Below are positions 1 through 9,195 of a DNA stretch of 64,000 bases, piece by piece (the stretch's first letter is position 1; each line of letters begins with the position of its first letter). The position numbers and the translations under genes are program-made. This stretch comes from JANNYA01 sp031422315 (lineage in GTDB: Bacteria > Pseudomonadota > Gammaproteobacteria > Xanthomonadales > SZUA-5). The notes beneath the pieces are model-generated. The model saw nothing but the letters and a program-made list of their open reading frames with translations, had not been told where the DNA came from and made no database searches. The DNA is taken from contig JANOQN010000064.1 of the NCBI GenBank assembly GCA_031422315.1, positions 62,001 to 126,000 on the forward strand, read 5' to 3'.

Positions 1-507
1 GCTGAAGCATTTTTGCGCGCAGAATCGGCGCGCCTGGGTTTTGCGCTGACGATTTTACGGATCACCAACGTTTATGGCCCGGGCCAAGCGATGCGCGCAG
101 GTTTTGGCATTATTCCGGCGATCTACCAAACCATCGCCGATGGATCACAGATGTCGCTTTGGCCAAGCAGTAGGCAGCCGCGCGACTATTTGTACATTGA
201 CGACTTTTTGAGCGCTTTTTTGGCGCTATTGAGTGCGCCTTTGCCGATGCCTGGGCCGATGTCTAGCACGCGCGTTTTCAATTTAGGCTCAGGATTCAAT
301 GCCAGCGTGCCCGAATTGATTGCGCACGCTGAGTCAATCACGCAAAAGACCTGCAAAACCAATTTGGCACAGGCAAACCAGCGCGATAGTACGATCGCAC
401 TGCCAAGCTCGGCTGCGTTCCAGCGCGCGTTTGATTGGCATGCGAAGGTAGGATTGCAAGCAGGCATCGCGCGCACTTTTGCAGTTTTGGCGGGCGGATT
501 GGGCTAG
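1..507 (+). CDS. NAD-dependent epimerase/dehydratase family protein, C-terminal part
   Basis: The reading frame is open from base 1, so the gene begins before the window and only its last 168 codons are here. The segment with ILRITNVYGPGQ and the following RDYLYIDDFL is the typical middle-to-C-terminal signature of extended short-chain dehydrogenases that act on nucleotide sugars (GalE/UDP-glucuronate epimerase type); the NAD-binding Rossmann motif and the YxxxK catalytic pair lie upstream and cannot be seen. The late FNLGSGFNASVPELIAHAE stretch also fits this family. It probably belongs to a polysaccharide or lipopolysaccharide sugar pathway, but the exact substrate cannot be deduced. Confidence 0.8.
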   Translation, partial: AEAFLRAESARLGFALTILRITNVYGPGQAMRAGFGIIPAIYQTIADGSQMSLWPSSRQPRDYLYIDDFLSAFLALLSAPLPMPGPMSSTRVFNLGSGFNASVPELIAHAESITQKTCKTNLAQANQRDSTIALPSSAAFQRAFDWHAKVGLQAGIARTFAVLAGGLG

Positions 508-519
508 GCAACGCATTAT

Positions 520-548
520 CGTCATATTGGCGCAGGCGGGAACCCAGG
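520..548. repeat. Dispersed intergenic repeat, degenerate copy
   Basis: The stretch has the shape CGTCAT-N-GCGCAGGCGGGAA-CCAGG, a worn copy of the proteobacterial CGTCATTCCCGCGNAGGCGGGAATCCAGG element that also occurs at 55221-55250 and twice, facing itself, at 59261-59355. It lies just after the epimerase stop codon. Function is unknown; such elements often sit at transcript ends. Confidence 0.5.
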
Positions 549-907
549 CTCTCACCGAACTTTCTGCTAACTGCTAAGTGAAAAATGAAAAATGCATAGG
601 TTCTGGCCGGAAAGAAACCCAAGTGAATTTTTGACACCTTTAACAAGGTTCTCGCATCCGTAGGCGAAGTTGTACCTAAAGGGTCTTGATAGACTGGCTT
701 CTCAAAGAAAACGAGAAAAAACGAGTTGAGATGCGCTTTCAGAGTGGGCAAATTGCATTCGTCGAGTGAACGCTGAAAAGGACCGGCAAGTTATGTGCGT
801 TGTTTAGCTTTTTACAGCTACGCGAAGCGAGACCATTGGTGCGTCACAAACCCGCGTTAGTCTTGCCCGGGACTGGGAAGTAATTAATCAATTTATAGGT
901 TATTAAC
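549..907. other. Intergenic region without a supported gene
   Basis: About 360 bases between the epimerase and the DUF1800 gene. No convincing reading frame is visible. It contains two ACGAG pentamers ten bases apart (711-725), followed by TTGA, an arrangement seen almost identically at 10877-10895 upstream of another secreted-protein gene. The end of the region, rich in A and T just before 908, is where the promoter and leader of the DUF1800 gene would be expected; the only ribosome-binding candidate is a weak AGG at about 896. Confidence 0.4.
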
Positions 908-2947
908 ATGAAAGCAAAAAACTATCGCTTTGGCTTCGCGTTGGTGTTGGGCGTTGCTTTCACCCACGCCGACGCGCAAATCCAACGATTTGCCGACGCA
1001 TCAATGCTGGAGCCTGAGTTAGAACAGCTTGCTCAGCGCGCGCCAAATCAGTTCAAGGCATTGACAGAACTCGGTGGCGAGCCTGATGACATTATCTTTG
1101 GTCAACGCGCCGGTAACTTCGAAAACGCGAATGCCGATACGCCAGCCAACGATCATCAGGCGGCACGATTCCTTACGCAAGCCACGTTCGGGCCCACGCT
1201 CAGCGACATGAATGTTGTTAAGTCGATTGGCTACACAGCGTGGATCAATCTCCAAATCGCACTCGCGCCAACGCTGCACCGGGTAGAGCTAGAAAACCTG
1301 GTCATTGCCCAGTTGCAATCGGGTACGGTGAGCGCCACGCAGGCGCGCGGCGCGCGCATGGAGCGTTGGTTCGCTTCAGCGATTGGCGGCTCGGATCAAC
1401 TGCGCCAGCGCATGGCGTTCGCGCTATCACAAATATTGGTAGTTTCAGATGTTGGCCCTTTGCTCAAAGAGCCTTTGAGCGTTGCCGAGTACAGCGATAT
1501 TTTGACGCGCCATAGTTTTGGCCGCTACCAAGATTTGTTGTCGGACGTAACCTACACCCCGATGATGGGTAGGTATTTAACGGCGCTGCGCAATCAAAAA
1601 ACCGATTGGACGCTAGTGGGCAGCGTGCTAACGCCAAGCTTGGTGTCACCCGATGAAAACTTCGCGCGGGAAATTATGCAGCTGTTTTCGATCGGATTGA
1701 TTCGCCGCAACCGCGACTTTAGCCCGGTTCTGTCTGGTGGCATACCGGTATCGACCTACACACAAGACATCATCACGCAGACTGCGCGCGCATTCACCGG
1801 TTTGACCTACAGCTGTAGCGCACCGGTGAATTACGGCGCATTTACGCTGAGCCACAACTGTGGTTGCACCGGTATCGCTTGTAATTTCTCAACCACCGCA
1901 TTTTTCTCCACGCCGCCGCGCCGCCCGGGAACAGGCGGCGAAACCACGCCGCTGCTGCATCCAGACATTTATCGCCCGATGATGTGTAACCCGCGCTATG
2001 CCGACACCGGGCGCTCGCAAACCGCAGCCAACAATTATGCAGTGCTGCTAGCGCCAAATAATATCAAGTCCATTATTGGTGGTGTCACTATCCCACCTAG
2101 CCCAGTCGCCTGCTACAGCACAACACCCGCAGCAGATCAGCAGGCATGCGTGAACTATTGCACGGGCCAAGTTGACACGGTGGTCAGCACGCTCGCCAAT
2201 CATCCGAATGTTGCGCCGTTTATGGCGCGTCAATTGATCCAGCGTTTTGTTAGCAGCAATCCGTCTGCGGCCTATATTGATCGCGTCGCAGCGGTTTTTG
2301 AGAATGATGGCCGCAATATACGCGGTAATTTGGGGGCGGTGATTCGCGCGATTTTGTTAGATACCGAAGCAAGATCAAACACGCCTACCAATAACTTTGG
2401 CAAACTGCGCGAGCCGCTGTTGCGGTTAACGGCCATCTGGCGTGCATTTGATGCTCAGCTCAGTAGTTCAGGCACGCTCGGCGTCTCGGCGATTGAGACT
2501 GCCTTTGTGCAGCGCCCGCTCGGCGCGTCCAGCGTGTTCAATTTCTACGAGCCCGATTTTCAACAGCCAGGCGAGATAGCTAATGCCGGTTTGTTTTCAC
2601 CTGAGCTGCAAATCGTTGACGAGTCAACCGCGATCTCTGCGGCGGACGCGCTCTACACCTTTGTGTTTTCCGGTTACAACACAAATCCTGCGGCCAGCAC
2701 CCCCTTTACTACGCCAAATAATCGGGCGTATTTACCGCCTGAAGCGATTGATCAGCTGCCAGAGTCGAATTCCGCCATGTTAGACGCGCTCAACACCAGA
2801 TTATTGGCCGGCCAAATGCTGCCTCAAACGCGCACCACGCTGATGACCCTTTTGGATGTCGGCATGGCTACTGCTGACAAGCGTCGGCGGGCGCTGAGTG
2901 CCATTCATTTGATTGCAATGTCGCCCGAATTTGCCGTGCAACGCTAA
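908..2947 (+). CDS. Secreted DUF1800 domain protein
   Basis: 679 residues. Residues 1-23 form a Sec signal peptide ending in THADA. From about residue 80 the sequence follows the DUF1800 family: AARFLTQATFGPT near the start, LRQRMAFALSQILVVS, the conserved NFAREIMQLFSIGL, and in the C-terminal third a set of FGKLREPLLRLTAIWRAF and RPLGASSVFNFYEPDF motifs. Several cysteines in the middle (residues 300-420) suggest disulfides in an exported protein. DUF1800 proteins have no established reaction; they are nearly always encoded next to a DUF1501 protein, as here, where the DUF1501 gene begins 16 bases after the stop. The two are most likely one operon and one exported system. Confidence 0.9.
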   Translation: MKAKNYRFGFALVLGVAFTHADAQIQRFADASMLEPELEQLAQRAPNQFKALTELGGEPDDIIFGQRAGNFENANADTPANDHQAARFLTQATFGPTLSDMNVVKSIGYTAWINLQIALAPTLHRVELENLVIAQLQSGTVSATQARGARMERWFASAIGGSDQLRQRMAFALSQILVVSDVGPLLKEPLSVAEYSDILTRHSFGRYQDLLSDVTYTPMMGRYLTALRNQKTDWTLVGSVLTPSLVSPDENFAREIMQLFSIGLIRRNRDFSPVLSGGIPVSTYTQDIITQTARAFTGLTYSCSAPVNYGAFTLSHNCGCTGIACNFSTTAFFSTPPRRPGTGGETTPLLHPDIYRPMMCNPRYADTGRSQTAANNYAVLLAPNNIKSIIGGVTIPPSPVACYSTTPAADQQACVNYCTGQVDTVVSTLANHPNVAPFMARQLIQRFVSSNPSAAYIDRVAAVFENDGRNIRGNLGAVIRAILLDTEARSNTPTNNFGKLREPLLRLTAIWRAFDAQLSSSGTLGVSAIETAFVQRPLGASSVFNFYEPDFQQPGEIANAGLFSPELQIVDESTAISAADALYTFVFSGYNTNPAASTPFTTPNNRAYLPPEAIDQLPESNSAMLDALNTRLLAGQMLPQTRTTLMTLLDVGMATADKRRRALSAIHLIAMSPEFAVQR

Positions 2948-2963
2948 AGAACAGGAGCCTGAT

Positions 2964-4490
2964 ATGTCCAAGCAATCCACTGAAAATCGCCGCCGCTTTT
3001 TAAATCAGCTCAGCGCTGCGTTCGCAGCGGGCAGCACCGCTAGCTTCTTGCCCCAGCTGATGTTGAGTTCCAAAGCTGCCGCTGCACCTTCAGCCAAGTT
3101 AGGCGGGCCGCATCGCGCGCTCGTGTGTGTTTACTTAGGCGGCGGTAACGATTCTTTTAACTGGCTTACGCCGCGAGATTCGCAAGCTACCGGTTCCCGC
3201 TATGATCGCTACCGGCTAGCGCGCGGTGGTGTTTTCAGCGGTGCCAATGCAAGTGGTTTAGCACTTGCTTTCAATGATTTATTGCCGATTAGCCCCAGCA
3301 ACATGACTGAGAATTTTGGGTTGCACCCGGCTTGCGGAAATTTTAGTTTGACGAATGGCGGAGTAACCCAAAATCACTTAGGCATCCAAAGCTTGTTTAG
3401 TGCTGGAAAAGCGGCTTTTGTCTGCAATGCCGGAACCTTGGTTCGGCCCGTCTCGCGCGATGAGTACAACGCAGGCTCAGCGCGCCCCGCAGAATTGTTT
3501 TCACACAACAATCAAACCGCGCAATGGCAGATTGGGCAAAGCGCCATCAATGCGCAAAGCCAATATGGGTGGGGTGGCCGGATTATCAGTCAAGTCGCAC
3601 CAGCCAATTTGCCCAATGGACTTTCCAACACGATTTCTGCAACTGGCCAGACGCGTTTTTTGCTAGGGAATGGCGTTACACCGTTTCAAGTGGCCAGCAA
3701 CGGCGTCAATTTGTTAGATAACTATGCAACAACGGGCAGCAGCAATTTCCAGTCGCAGCGTCGCGCAGCGCTAAACACCCTGCTTGGCGATACCTACTCG
3801 CAGCCCTTTAGTAAAGAATACGCCTCGATTATGCGCCGCTCAATATCGGTGGGGGAGGACTTAGCAACCCGCTTAGCCGCCGCCAGCGGCAACCTCAGCA
3901 CGCTGTTTCCCACTGAAAGCTCACTCGCTAGTCAATTGCAAATCGTGGCGCGGCTGATCAAGGTCAGTCGCAGCGCCTTGGCAGCGCAACGCCAAGTGTA
4001 TTACGTCAGCTTTGGCAGCTTTGATTTGCACAATGGTATGTTTGAAGCCGGCCAGCCGGTTGCGACCAGCGGCCACGGCGCGCTGCTAACTGAGCTTAAT
4101 CAAGCGGTCGGCGCATTTTGGGCTGCCATGAATGAAATCATCGCAGAAAATGATGTAACCCTAGTGACTATGAGCGATTTTGGCCGGACGCTTTCCAGCA
4201 ACGGCGATGGTTCTGATCACGCCTGGGGCGGTAATTTGATGGTCATGGGTGGTGGCGTGCTGGGCAATAAGTTGTACGGAAGCTACCCACAGATGATCGT
4301 CAATAACAACGACAATGCACTCAAAGATTGGAGCTTCGCGCGCGGCCAATACATACCAACTACAGCGGTGGATCAAGTGGCTGCGACGCTCGCCAAATGG
4401 ATGGGCGTAACCGACACCAATGCTATGAATACGATCTTTCCGAACCTGGACACCTTCGGCGTGCGGGATTTGGGGTTTTTGTCGGCTTAG
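2964..4490 (+). CDS. Tat-exported DUF1501 domain protein
   Basis: 508 residues from the ATG at 2964, which is preceded by AGGAG at 2953-2957; a longer upstream reading overlaps the DUF1800 gene and has no such site. The N terminus carries RRRFLNQLSAAFAAG and a hydrophobic stretch ending in AAAAP, a twin-arginine type signal. The body has DUF1501 landmarks: ALVCVYLGGGNDSFNWL, a GLHPA segment, YVSFGSFDLHNG and VTMSDFGRTLSSNGDGSDHAWG with its likely metal-binding Asp and His residues. The family is structurally related to the sulfatase/alkaline phosphatase superfamily, but its substrate is not known. It is the partner of the preceding DUF1800 gene. Confidence 0.9.
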   Translation: MSKQSTENRRRFLNQLSAAFAAGSTASFLPQLMLSSKAAAAPSAKLGGPHRALVCVYLGGGNDSFNWLTPRDSQATGSRYDRYRLARGGVFSGANASGLALAFNDLLPISPSNMTENFGLHPACGNFSLTNGGVTQNHLGIQSLFSAGKAAFVCNAGTLVRPVSRDEYNAGSARPAELFSHNNQTAQWQIGQSAINAQSQYGWGGRIISQVAPANLPNGLSNTISATGQTRFLLGNGVTPFQVASNGVNLLDNYATTGSSNFQSQRRAALNTLLGDTYSQPFSKEYASIMRRSISVGEDLATRLAAASGNLSTLFPTESSLASQLQIVARLIKVSRSALAAQRQVYYVSFGSFDLHNGMFEAGQPVATSGHGALLTELNQAVGAFWAAMNEIIAENDVTLVTMSDFGRTLSSNGDGSDHAWGGNLMVMGGGVLGNKLYGSYPQMIVNNNDNALKDWSFARGQYIPTTAVDQVAATLAKWMGVTDTNAMNTIFPNLDTFGVRDLGFLSA

Positions 4491-4680
4491 TCTGCGCGCC
4501 TCAAACGCTGCAAAGCGCTCGACAAGCCCATTGCAGTGATAGATTTATTGATCTCCCTCAATTTTAAGCGTTAGTGGAATTAGGTGACCTATCCGCTTGC
4601 ATCGCGTTTTCCGACGCGTTTACGCGTTATTCTGGGCGATCTTCGTTGCGAGCACCATTTTTGCCTGAGCATCTACCGCC

Positions 4681-6207
4681 GTGAACGCGCGTTGCAAAGC
4701 CTTGCTGTGGAGCAATGTCTGCCTAATTTTGGTGCTGACAGGCATTTCTTTGGGCATGCGGCAACCGCTGTTGCAGCAATTTTCGGTGCTGGAGCGCCAG
4801 ATTATGGCTAAACAAATTAGCCATGTGGCCGACGCCATTGTGATGCACGCGGAACGTTTAGATACCCACGCCGTCGCAGAAGCAAGTTGGACGGAGATGC
4901 ATGCTTACTTGGGCACGCGGGCCGCTAATGCTGATCCTGATTTTTACGCTGAGGGTTATTCTGACAGTGTCGGAACTTGGGAATACAACTTGCTCGGCCT
5001 TTTGGATCGCTGGGGAACGTGGCGGCATTTGGACTGGGTGAATGCACAAACGCAAAAGTTGCAGGTTGCACCGGCTAAAGTGCGTCAGCAGATCACTCAA
5101 GCACTGGAACTACAGCGTTTCCCTGCCGATCATGAGTCGACGCTCACTGGAAGCCGCCATATTTTTGTTATGTCGACGGCTTTGCAACCGCTTTTGCTAG
5201 CAACCCGTCCGGTACTAAAAAGTACAGGGCTAGGCCCGCGCCATGGCACAGTCGTGCTTGGAAAAGCGTTAGATAAAACTTTTCTCAACGAACTGGTACG
5301 AAATACCACGCTCACGGCCCAGCTGATTCCGGTTACGCCAAACCAGCGAACCGATCTGGCCGCCAAGCCTGGACAATTTTTAAAAAACGTCGGCGACATT
5401 CAAACCGTAGATCAACAATGGCTTGCCAGCGAGCTTCATTTGTTGGATGGCGAAGCGCAAGCAATCTATCGCTTGCGCTTAACCGCCCCGCGCCTTGAAT
5501 ATAGGCAGGGAAGGGCAATGCTTAATAACCTAACTGTCATCCTATTCGCGGTAGGGATTTCACTGGGTGCGGTAATCAGCTGGCTTTTAAACCGCAATTT
5601 CCGCCACCAGCAAACCCTGCAAGCATCACAGGCAGCGCTGCGTTTGACCAATCTTGAGTTAGAAAAATTGGCAAATCTTGACGGGCTTACACTATTGGCA
5701 AATCGGCGCGCGTTCGAAAACTACCTGCAGCAAGAATGGTCGCGCGCATTGCGCAATCAAACACCGCTAACATTGATTCTGTGTGACATTGATTACTTCA
5801 AACACTTTAACGACAGCTATGGGCACTTAGCCGGTGATGCGTGTTTAGTTCAGATAGCACATCGACTAAAGTGCGCGCTAAAACGACCTTCGGATTTGGC
5901 CGCGCGCTATGGCGGCGAAGAGTTTGCGATTATCTTGCCGGAAACCACGCTCGCCGGTGGAAAAATTGTTGCACAACATCTGCTTGAGCAAATCCAAGAG
6001 CTTAAAATAGAGCATCGAAATCCGACCGATCAAGATCAAGTGGCATTGCAAAAATCAGCGCCGTTGGACACGTTTGTGTCGTTGAGCTTTGGTGTGGCGT
6101 GCATTACCCCGCTTGCGCAAACCAGTTCCGATCTATTGATTGCGAAGAGTGATCAAAATTTGTATACCGCGAAAAACCTCGGTAGAAATCAGGTTGTTGC
6201 GGACTAG
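4681..6207 (+). CDS. Membrane-bound diguanylate cyclase (CHASE4-like sensor plus GGDEF)
   Basis: 508 residues from a GTG; an in-frame stop at 4666 rules out a much earlier start. Residues 8-25 and 282-303 are membrane helices that bracket a periplasmic sensor of about 230 residues resembling CHASE4. The cytoplasmic part begins around residue 325 and carries DGLTLLANRRAF, the nucleotide-binding region CDIDYFKHFNDSYGH and the active-site GGEEF at 411-415. RPSD at 402-405 lies five residues ahead of GGEEF, matching the RxxD product-inhibition site. It therefore should make cyclic di-GMP in response to a periplasmic signal and be feedback-limited. It stands alone, with no neighbouring effector. 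Confidence 0.92.
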   Translation: MNARCKALLWSNVCLILVLTGISLGMRQPLLQQFSVLERQIMAKQISHVADAIVMHAERLDTHAVAEASWTEMHAYLGTRAANADPDFYAEGYSDSVGTWEYNLLGLLDRWGTWRHLDWVNAQTQKLQVAPAKVRQQITQALELQRFPADHESTLTGSRHIFVMSTALQPLLLATRPVLKSTGLGPRHGTVVLGKALDKTFLNELVRNTTLTAQLIPVTPNQRTDLAAKPGQFLKNVGDIQTVDQQWLASELHLLDGEAQAIYRLRLTAPRLEYRQGRAMLNNLTVILFAVGISLGAVISWLLNRNFRHQQTLQASQAALRLTNLELEKLANLDGLTLLANRRAFENYLQQEWSRALRNQTPLTLILCDIDYFKHFNDSYGHLAGDACLVQIAHRLKCALKRPSDLAARYGGEEFAIILPETTLAGGKIVAQHLLEQIQELKIEHRNPTDQDQVALQKSAPLDTFVSLSFGVACITPLAQTSSDLLIAKSDQNLYTAKNLGRNQVVAD

Positions 6208-6478
6208 TTCGTGTGACGAGTGCGAATTTGCGGCGTTAGCGTGTTTCGATTGCTTGATGCCTTTTATACAGTCAACTGGTTTTCAATCAACGCACGCGTG
6301 CCCGGCAGTCGTGCAGCTTTGCCTTGTGCATTGAGAGCAGAAACCGCCTTTTGATCAAAGGAAACAAATATTTCCCCTCCGAGCCATTGGCCCTCGTAAG
6401 CGATGCCGCCACAAAATCACCGCCCATATCGATCAAAGCCCGTATCGGCAGGCATCTGGGTTCACGTTTATTGAAGTA

Positions 6479-6548
6479 AAAATCCAGAAATTTTGAGGTC
6501 GCCGGTTTTTCTTTGCTTTTTATTTATGAAAAGTGGATGTCCCGTGCC
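6479..6548 (+). repeat. RAYT-associated REP-like element, diverged
   Basis: The segment resembles the elements beside the RAYT genes at 10480 and 12433: an AACCAGCG...CGCCGG-type hairpin followed by TTTGCTTTTTATTTATGAAAA and a GGATGTCCC ending. The hairpin arms are worn here. This is the most distant copy from the RAYT genes and marks the left side of the accessory island. Confidence 0.6.
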
Positions 6549-6569
6549 GCTCCCGTGCCGCTGCGCAAG

Positions 6570-6625
6570 CAAACGTTGCTGGTGACAGTCTAGGGCGAGG
6601 CCGTAGGAGGTGAACGCAACGTTTG
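6570..6625. repeat. 10-bp perfect inverted repeat with 36-base loop
   Basis: CAAACGTTGC at 6570-6579 pairs with GCAACGTTTG at 6616-6625. It lies downstream of both flanking genes, which converge on it, so it could limit read-through, but there is no run of T after the stem and the loop is long. The arms do not carry the integron attC core (RYYYAAC/GTTRRRY) on inspection. Confidence 0.4.
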
Positions 6626-6647
6626 ACCCACGGCGTGCCCCTCAAAC

Positions 6648-7064
6648 TCAAGCCAGTAACACCAGCTGCAACGTCGGTGCATATTTCAAGAATCCGCGAT
6701 CAAAACTAACCAATGGCGCATTGACAGCAATGGCATGGGCGGCAATCCACGCGTCAACGGTGCCATCGCCAGTTAGACCAAATCGCGTACAAAGCCCCAG
6801 CGCGTGCTTGCTCAATTCTGGCGGAAGCGAATCGTTATGCGGCGCAATCGCGTTCAAAAACTGCGCTGCCAACGCAAGCGGTGCTGCCGGTAAGGGCCCA
6901 AGTTGCCTTGTTGCTAATCGCGTAAAGCTGATTTGCACACAATTCGGAATGCAAATACCTTGTCCAAGTTGAAGCGCTTCCTCAAGCCAGCGCCGAGCCA
7001 CGAGATGCGTCGACATTTCGGCGCGAAATGCTGCAAGCAGCACATTGGTGTCAACGATCATCAT
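6648..7064 (-). CDS. PIN-domain toxin (VapC-like)
   Basis: 138 residues when started at the ATG at 7064, which overlaps the last bases of the antitoxin gene; a second ATG follows at once. The protein opens with MIVDTNVLLAAF, the first acidic strand of the PIN RNase fold, and carries the later GDGTVDAWIAAHAIA and PLVSFDRGF blocks with the other acidic residues. PIN toxins cleave RNA, often initiator tRNA or rRNA, unless held by the antitoxin. It forms a two-gene unit with the ribbon-helix-helix gene upstream. A longer upstream start would run through most of the antitoxin end and is not favoured. Confidence 0.85.
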   Translation of the reverse strand: MMIVDTNVLLAAFRAEMSTHLVARRWLEEALQLGQGICIPNCVQISFTRLATRQLGPLPAAPLALAAQFLNAIAPHNDSLPPELSKHALGLCTRFGLTGDGTVDAWIAAHAIAVNAPLVSFDRGFLKYAPTLQLVLLA

Positions 7065-7311
7065 GCACAGCAAGGCTAGCGGCTTGATCCTTTCCAAACT
7101 CAGCTTCTGCGGCGTGCATCAGCGCCAGAACATCTAAATCTCTCGCCGCGCCGCTGTCAAAGAGCGGCAAAGCGGCAACGCGGCGTGCAGCCAAATTCAG
7201 CCGGTTTTGCAGCGCCGATTCAATAAATCGGGTTAGGGTGATGCCTTCACGCGCTGCTGAGGCTTTCGCATCGCGATAGAGAATCGGGTCAATACGCAAC
7301 GTAGTTTGCAT
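7051..7311 (-). CDS. Ribbon-helix-helix antitoxin (VapB-like)
   Basis: 86 residues. The N terminus MQTTLRIDPILYRDAKASAAREGITLTRFIESAL is a standard ribbon-helix-helix DNA-binding domain; the C-terminal half should wrap the toxin. Its stop codon overlaps the start of the PIN toxin by 14 bases, the usual translational coupling of vapBC operons. It is expected to neutralise the toxin and, with it, repress the promoter upstream of 7311. Confidence 0.85.
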   Translation of the reverse strand: MQTTLRIDPILYRDAKASAAREGITLTRFIESALQNRLNLAARRVAALPLFDSGAARDLDVLALMHAAEAEFGKDQAASLAVHDDR

Positions 7312-7613
7312 GACAGATTACTTGCTTTTAAAAGACTTAAGTCTAGCGCTGCGCGGGTGTGCTCGCAACGGATTAGTAAGTGAACGGTGCGTGTCCCCGG
7401 CGCGCGCCGTGTTTTTGAAAAGCGAGTGTCCAGTTCTCGCGTGCAGTTCTCGCGCGTCGGCGTCTGCCGACTTTGGTCTCTTTCATGTGATCAGGCTAAG
7501 TGCACATATTGATGCCGTCAAGTATCATGAAAGCGTGGTTCGATCGCATGATTTTTTAAACACCAGACCAGCCAGATCGTTGGTAACCTGAGCAGCTAGG
7601 GAAGGATGAATCT

Positions 7614-7871
7614 ATGAATACTGTCGTGATTGAACATGTCGCACTGAATGAATTACCCGCCGCCTGGCGCGCGCAGTTTCACGCGTCTAAAAATACCCGC
7701 GTGACCGTGCGGATCGAGGAGGAGGAAGCGGAGCCACAAACTGCGTCAGAACTGGCGCGCAATCCACTGTTTGGCATGTGGCAGGATCGTGAAGTAACTG
7801 CCGATGTCGCCGCGTATGTGCGCAAGCTGCGCGCACCACGCTATAACGTCGATGGCTCACGCGGGGATTGA
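7614..7871 (+). CDS. Probable antitoxin of a VapBC-type pair
   Basis: 85 residues, with GGAAGGA ahead of the ATG at 7614. The sequence does not match a familiar DNA-binding fold with confidence; the N terminus predicts a short beta segment (TVVIEHVALNEL) and the middle is very acidic (RIEEEEAE). The C-terminal half (ARNPLFGMWQDREVTADVAAYVRKLR) is the kind of tail found in antitoxins that pair with PIN toxins. The identification rests on the toxin gene that follows after three bases. Confidence 0.7.
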   Translation: MNTVVIEHVALNELPAAWRAQFHASKNTRVTVRIEEEEAEPQTASELARNPLFGMWQDREVTADVAAYVRKLRAPRYNVDGSRGD

Positions 7872-7874
7872 TGG

Positions 7875-8255
7875 ATGTTGATTGATACCGATGTCTTGAT
7901 CTGGATGACACGCGGTCATGCGGGCGCTGCAGCCAAGTTACAAACAATCACGCCTTGGCGTATCTCTGCGGTGACGTACATGGAACTGGCGCAGGGTTGC
8001 CGTAACAAGGAAGAACTGACGCGCATCAAAAAGGGGCTAGCCTTATGCCACACCGAGATTATGCCGGTCAGCGCTGCCATCTCAGATCGTGCGATGCAAT
8101 TGATCGATGCCTATACGCTGTCGCACAGCGTGCAACTGGGCGATGCGCTCATTGCCGCTACTGCGCTGGAACATAACCTGACCGTCCTGACCGCCAATGT
8201 CAAACACTTCGGCGCTATCGAGGGCTGCGTATCGAGGCGTTTGTTCCCTAAGTGA
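7875..8255 (+). CDS. PIN-domain toxin (VapC-like)
   Basis: 126 residues. The start MLIDTDVLIWMTRGH is the first PIN strand with its two aspartates; YMELAQGCR carries the conserved Glu, and HSVQLGDALIAATAL the third acidic site. The last site reads TANVKHF, with Asn where many family members have Asp. It begins three bases after the antitoxin stop on the same strand. Expected to be a sequence-specific RNase kept inactive by its partner. Confidence 0.88.
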   Translation: MLIDTDVLIWMTRGHAGAAAKLQTITPWRISAVTYMELAQGCRNKEELTRIKKGLALCHTEIMPVSAAISDRAMQLIDAYTLSHSVQLGDALIAATALEHNLTVLTANVKHFGAIEGCVSRRLFPK

Positions 8256-8365
8256 GATTGTGACCCACGGGGTACACACGAGGCACAGAACCCACGCCTC
8301 AGATAAATCCGGCCCAAATCTGATATCCATTCAATTGGAGCACCGCGACACTACGCCCATGCACC

Positions 8366-8500
8366 ATGCACCAATTGCGCCGCCAACTCGTCGACCCCAC
8401 TCAAGCTGGAACGTTTCACTGCATAAACCGTTGCGTGCGCCGGTCTTGGCTGTGCGGCCTTGGATAAATACACCCACAAACGCTTCGAACATTGAAAATT
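8366..8500 (+). pseudogene. RAYT transposase remnant (N-terminal end)
   Basis: From the ATG at 8366 the frame reads MHQLRRQLVDPTQAGTFHCI and continues through NRCVRRSWLCG, matching the first 31 residues of the intact RAYT at 9432. It then hits a stop at 8465; homology continues in another frame (DKYTHKRFEH) for about ten more codons and is lost. The remnant has no catalytic HUH motif and is dead. It lies between two toxin-antitoxin modules. Confidence 0.85.
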
Positions 8501-8566
8501 CTGCTGAGCGAAAAAAACCGCAATTAGGCTATGATGGGCATGATGTATTTGATGCGGATGATGAAT

Positions 8567-8806
8567 ATGCGAACCACCATTGATTTGCCAGAGGCTAAAC
8601 ACCGTCAATTGAAGGCGATTTCGGCAAAACGCGGGATCAGCCTTGGCCAGTTGATTACTGAGCTATCCGATCTGGCGTTGCAGACCAACGTCGAGCCTGT
8701 TAACCAATCGACGCTGATGCCTAGCCCGCTGACCGGCTTGCTCACACTCAGCGTAGGGCGCTCGATATCGAGTGCAGAAGTAGCTGCACTCATGGAAACG
8801 ACGTGA
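8567..8806 (+). CDS. Ribbon-helix-helix antitoxin (VapB-like)
   Basis: 79 residues from the ATG at 8567, giving MRTTIDLPEAKHRQLKAIS, the usual ribbon-helix-helix beginning. The frame continues upstream through a run of several ATG codons from 8531 (a Met-rich lead of twelve codons); these look like accidental alternatives rather than protein. The C terminus (SSAEVAALMETT) overlaps the toxin start by four bases (GTGA). Expected to bind its promoter and the PIN toxin. Confidence 0.82.
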   Translation: MRTTIDLPEAKHRQLKAISAKRGISLGQLITELSDLALQTNVEPVNQSTLMPSPLTGLLTLSVGRSISSAEVAALMETT

Positions 8807-9195
8807 TCTTGTTTGATGTGAACGTACTGATTGCCCTAGGTAGCCGGGATCATGAAAGCAAGGCCGCCGCCGAGCACTATTTTTGCGCCTTAACCGACAC
8901 GTTCGCAACCTGCCCGATAACTCAGACCGGTTTTATACGGGTGCTTGCGCAAATTGATCGAACGCTGGCGCTAACGGACGGCGTCGCGGTGCTAGCTAGC
9001 ATTTGCGCTAACCCCAGACATCGATTTATCGCCGACGATGTCAATGCGCTGGACTTACCATGGACATCTATCCGCGGGCATCGCCAAGTGACGGATGCTT
9101 ACCTCGCCACACTGGCGCGAAAACATGGCGCGAAACTTGCTACTTTTGATCAAGCGCTTGCTGCAGTGCATCCAGAAGTTGCTATTTTGCTTTGA
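8803..9195 (+). CDS. PIN-domain toxin (VapC-like)
   Basis: 130 residues from a GTG that overlaps the antitoxin stop. The sequence begins MILFDVNVLIALGSRDH, has TQTGFIRVLAQ in the middle and ends with RQVTDAYLATLARKHGAKLATFDQAL, the arrangement of the TA-system PIN subgroup in which the acidic residues are DVN, TDA and TFD. It is the third PIN module in this island. Confidence 0.87.
   Translation: MILFDVNVLIALGSRDHESKAAAEHYFCALTDTFATCPITQTGFIRVLAQIDRTLALTDGVAVLASICANPRHRFIADDVNALDLPWTSIRGHRQVTDAYLATLARKHGAKLATFDQALAAVHPEVAILL

Larger units (their letters stand above)
6208..6647. other. Intergenic region with REP-like element and long hairpin
   Basis: About 440 bases between the diguanylate cyclase and the convergent toxin gene. 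No protein-coding frame is convincing. The second half holds a diverged REP element (6479-6548) and a perfect 10-bp inverted repeat (6570-6625), described separately. The first half shows nothing recognisable. Confidence 0.4.

Noticed and set aside
8197..8583. A 128-codon + strand frame after the second PIN toxin
   Set aside because: It overlaps the toxin end and runs out of frame across the RAYT remnant, which explains the sequence better.
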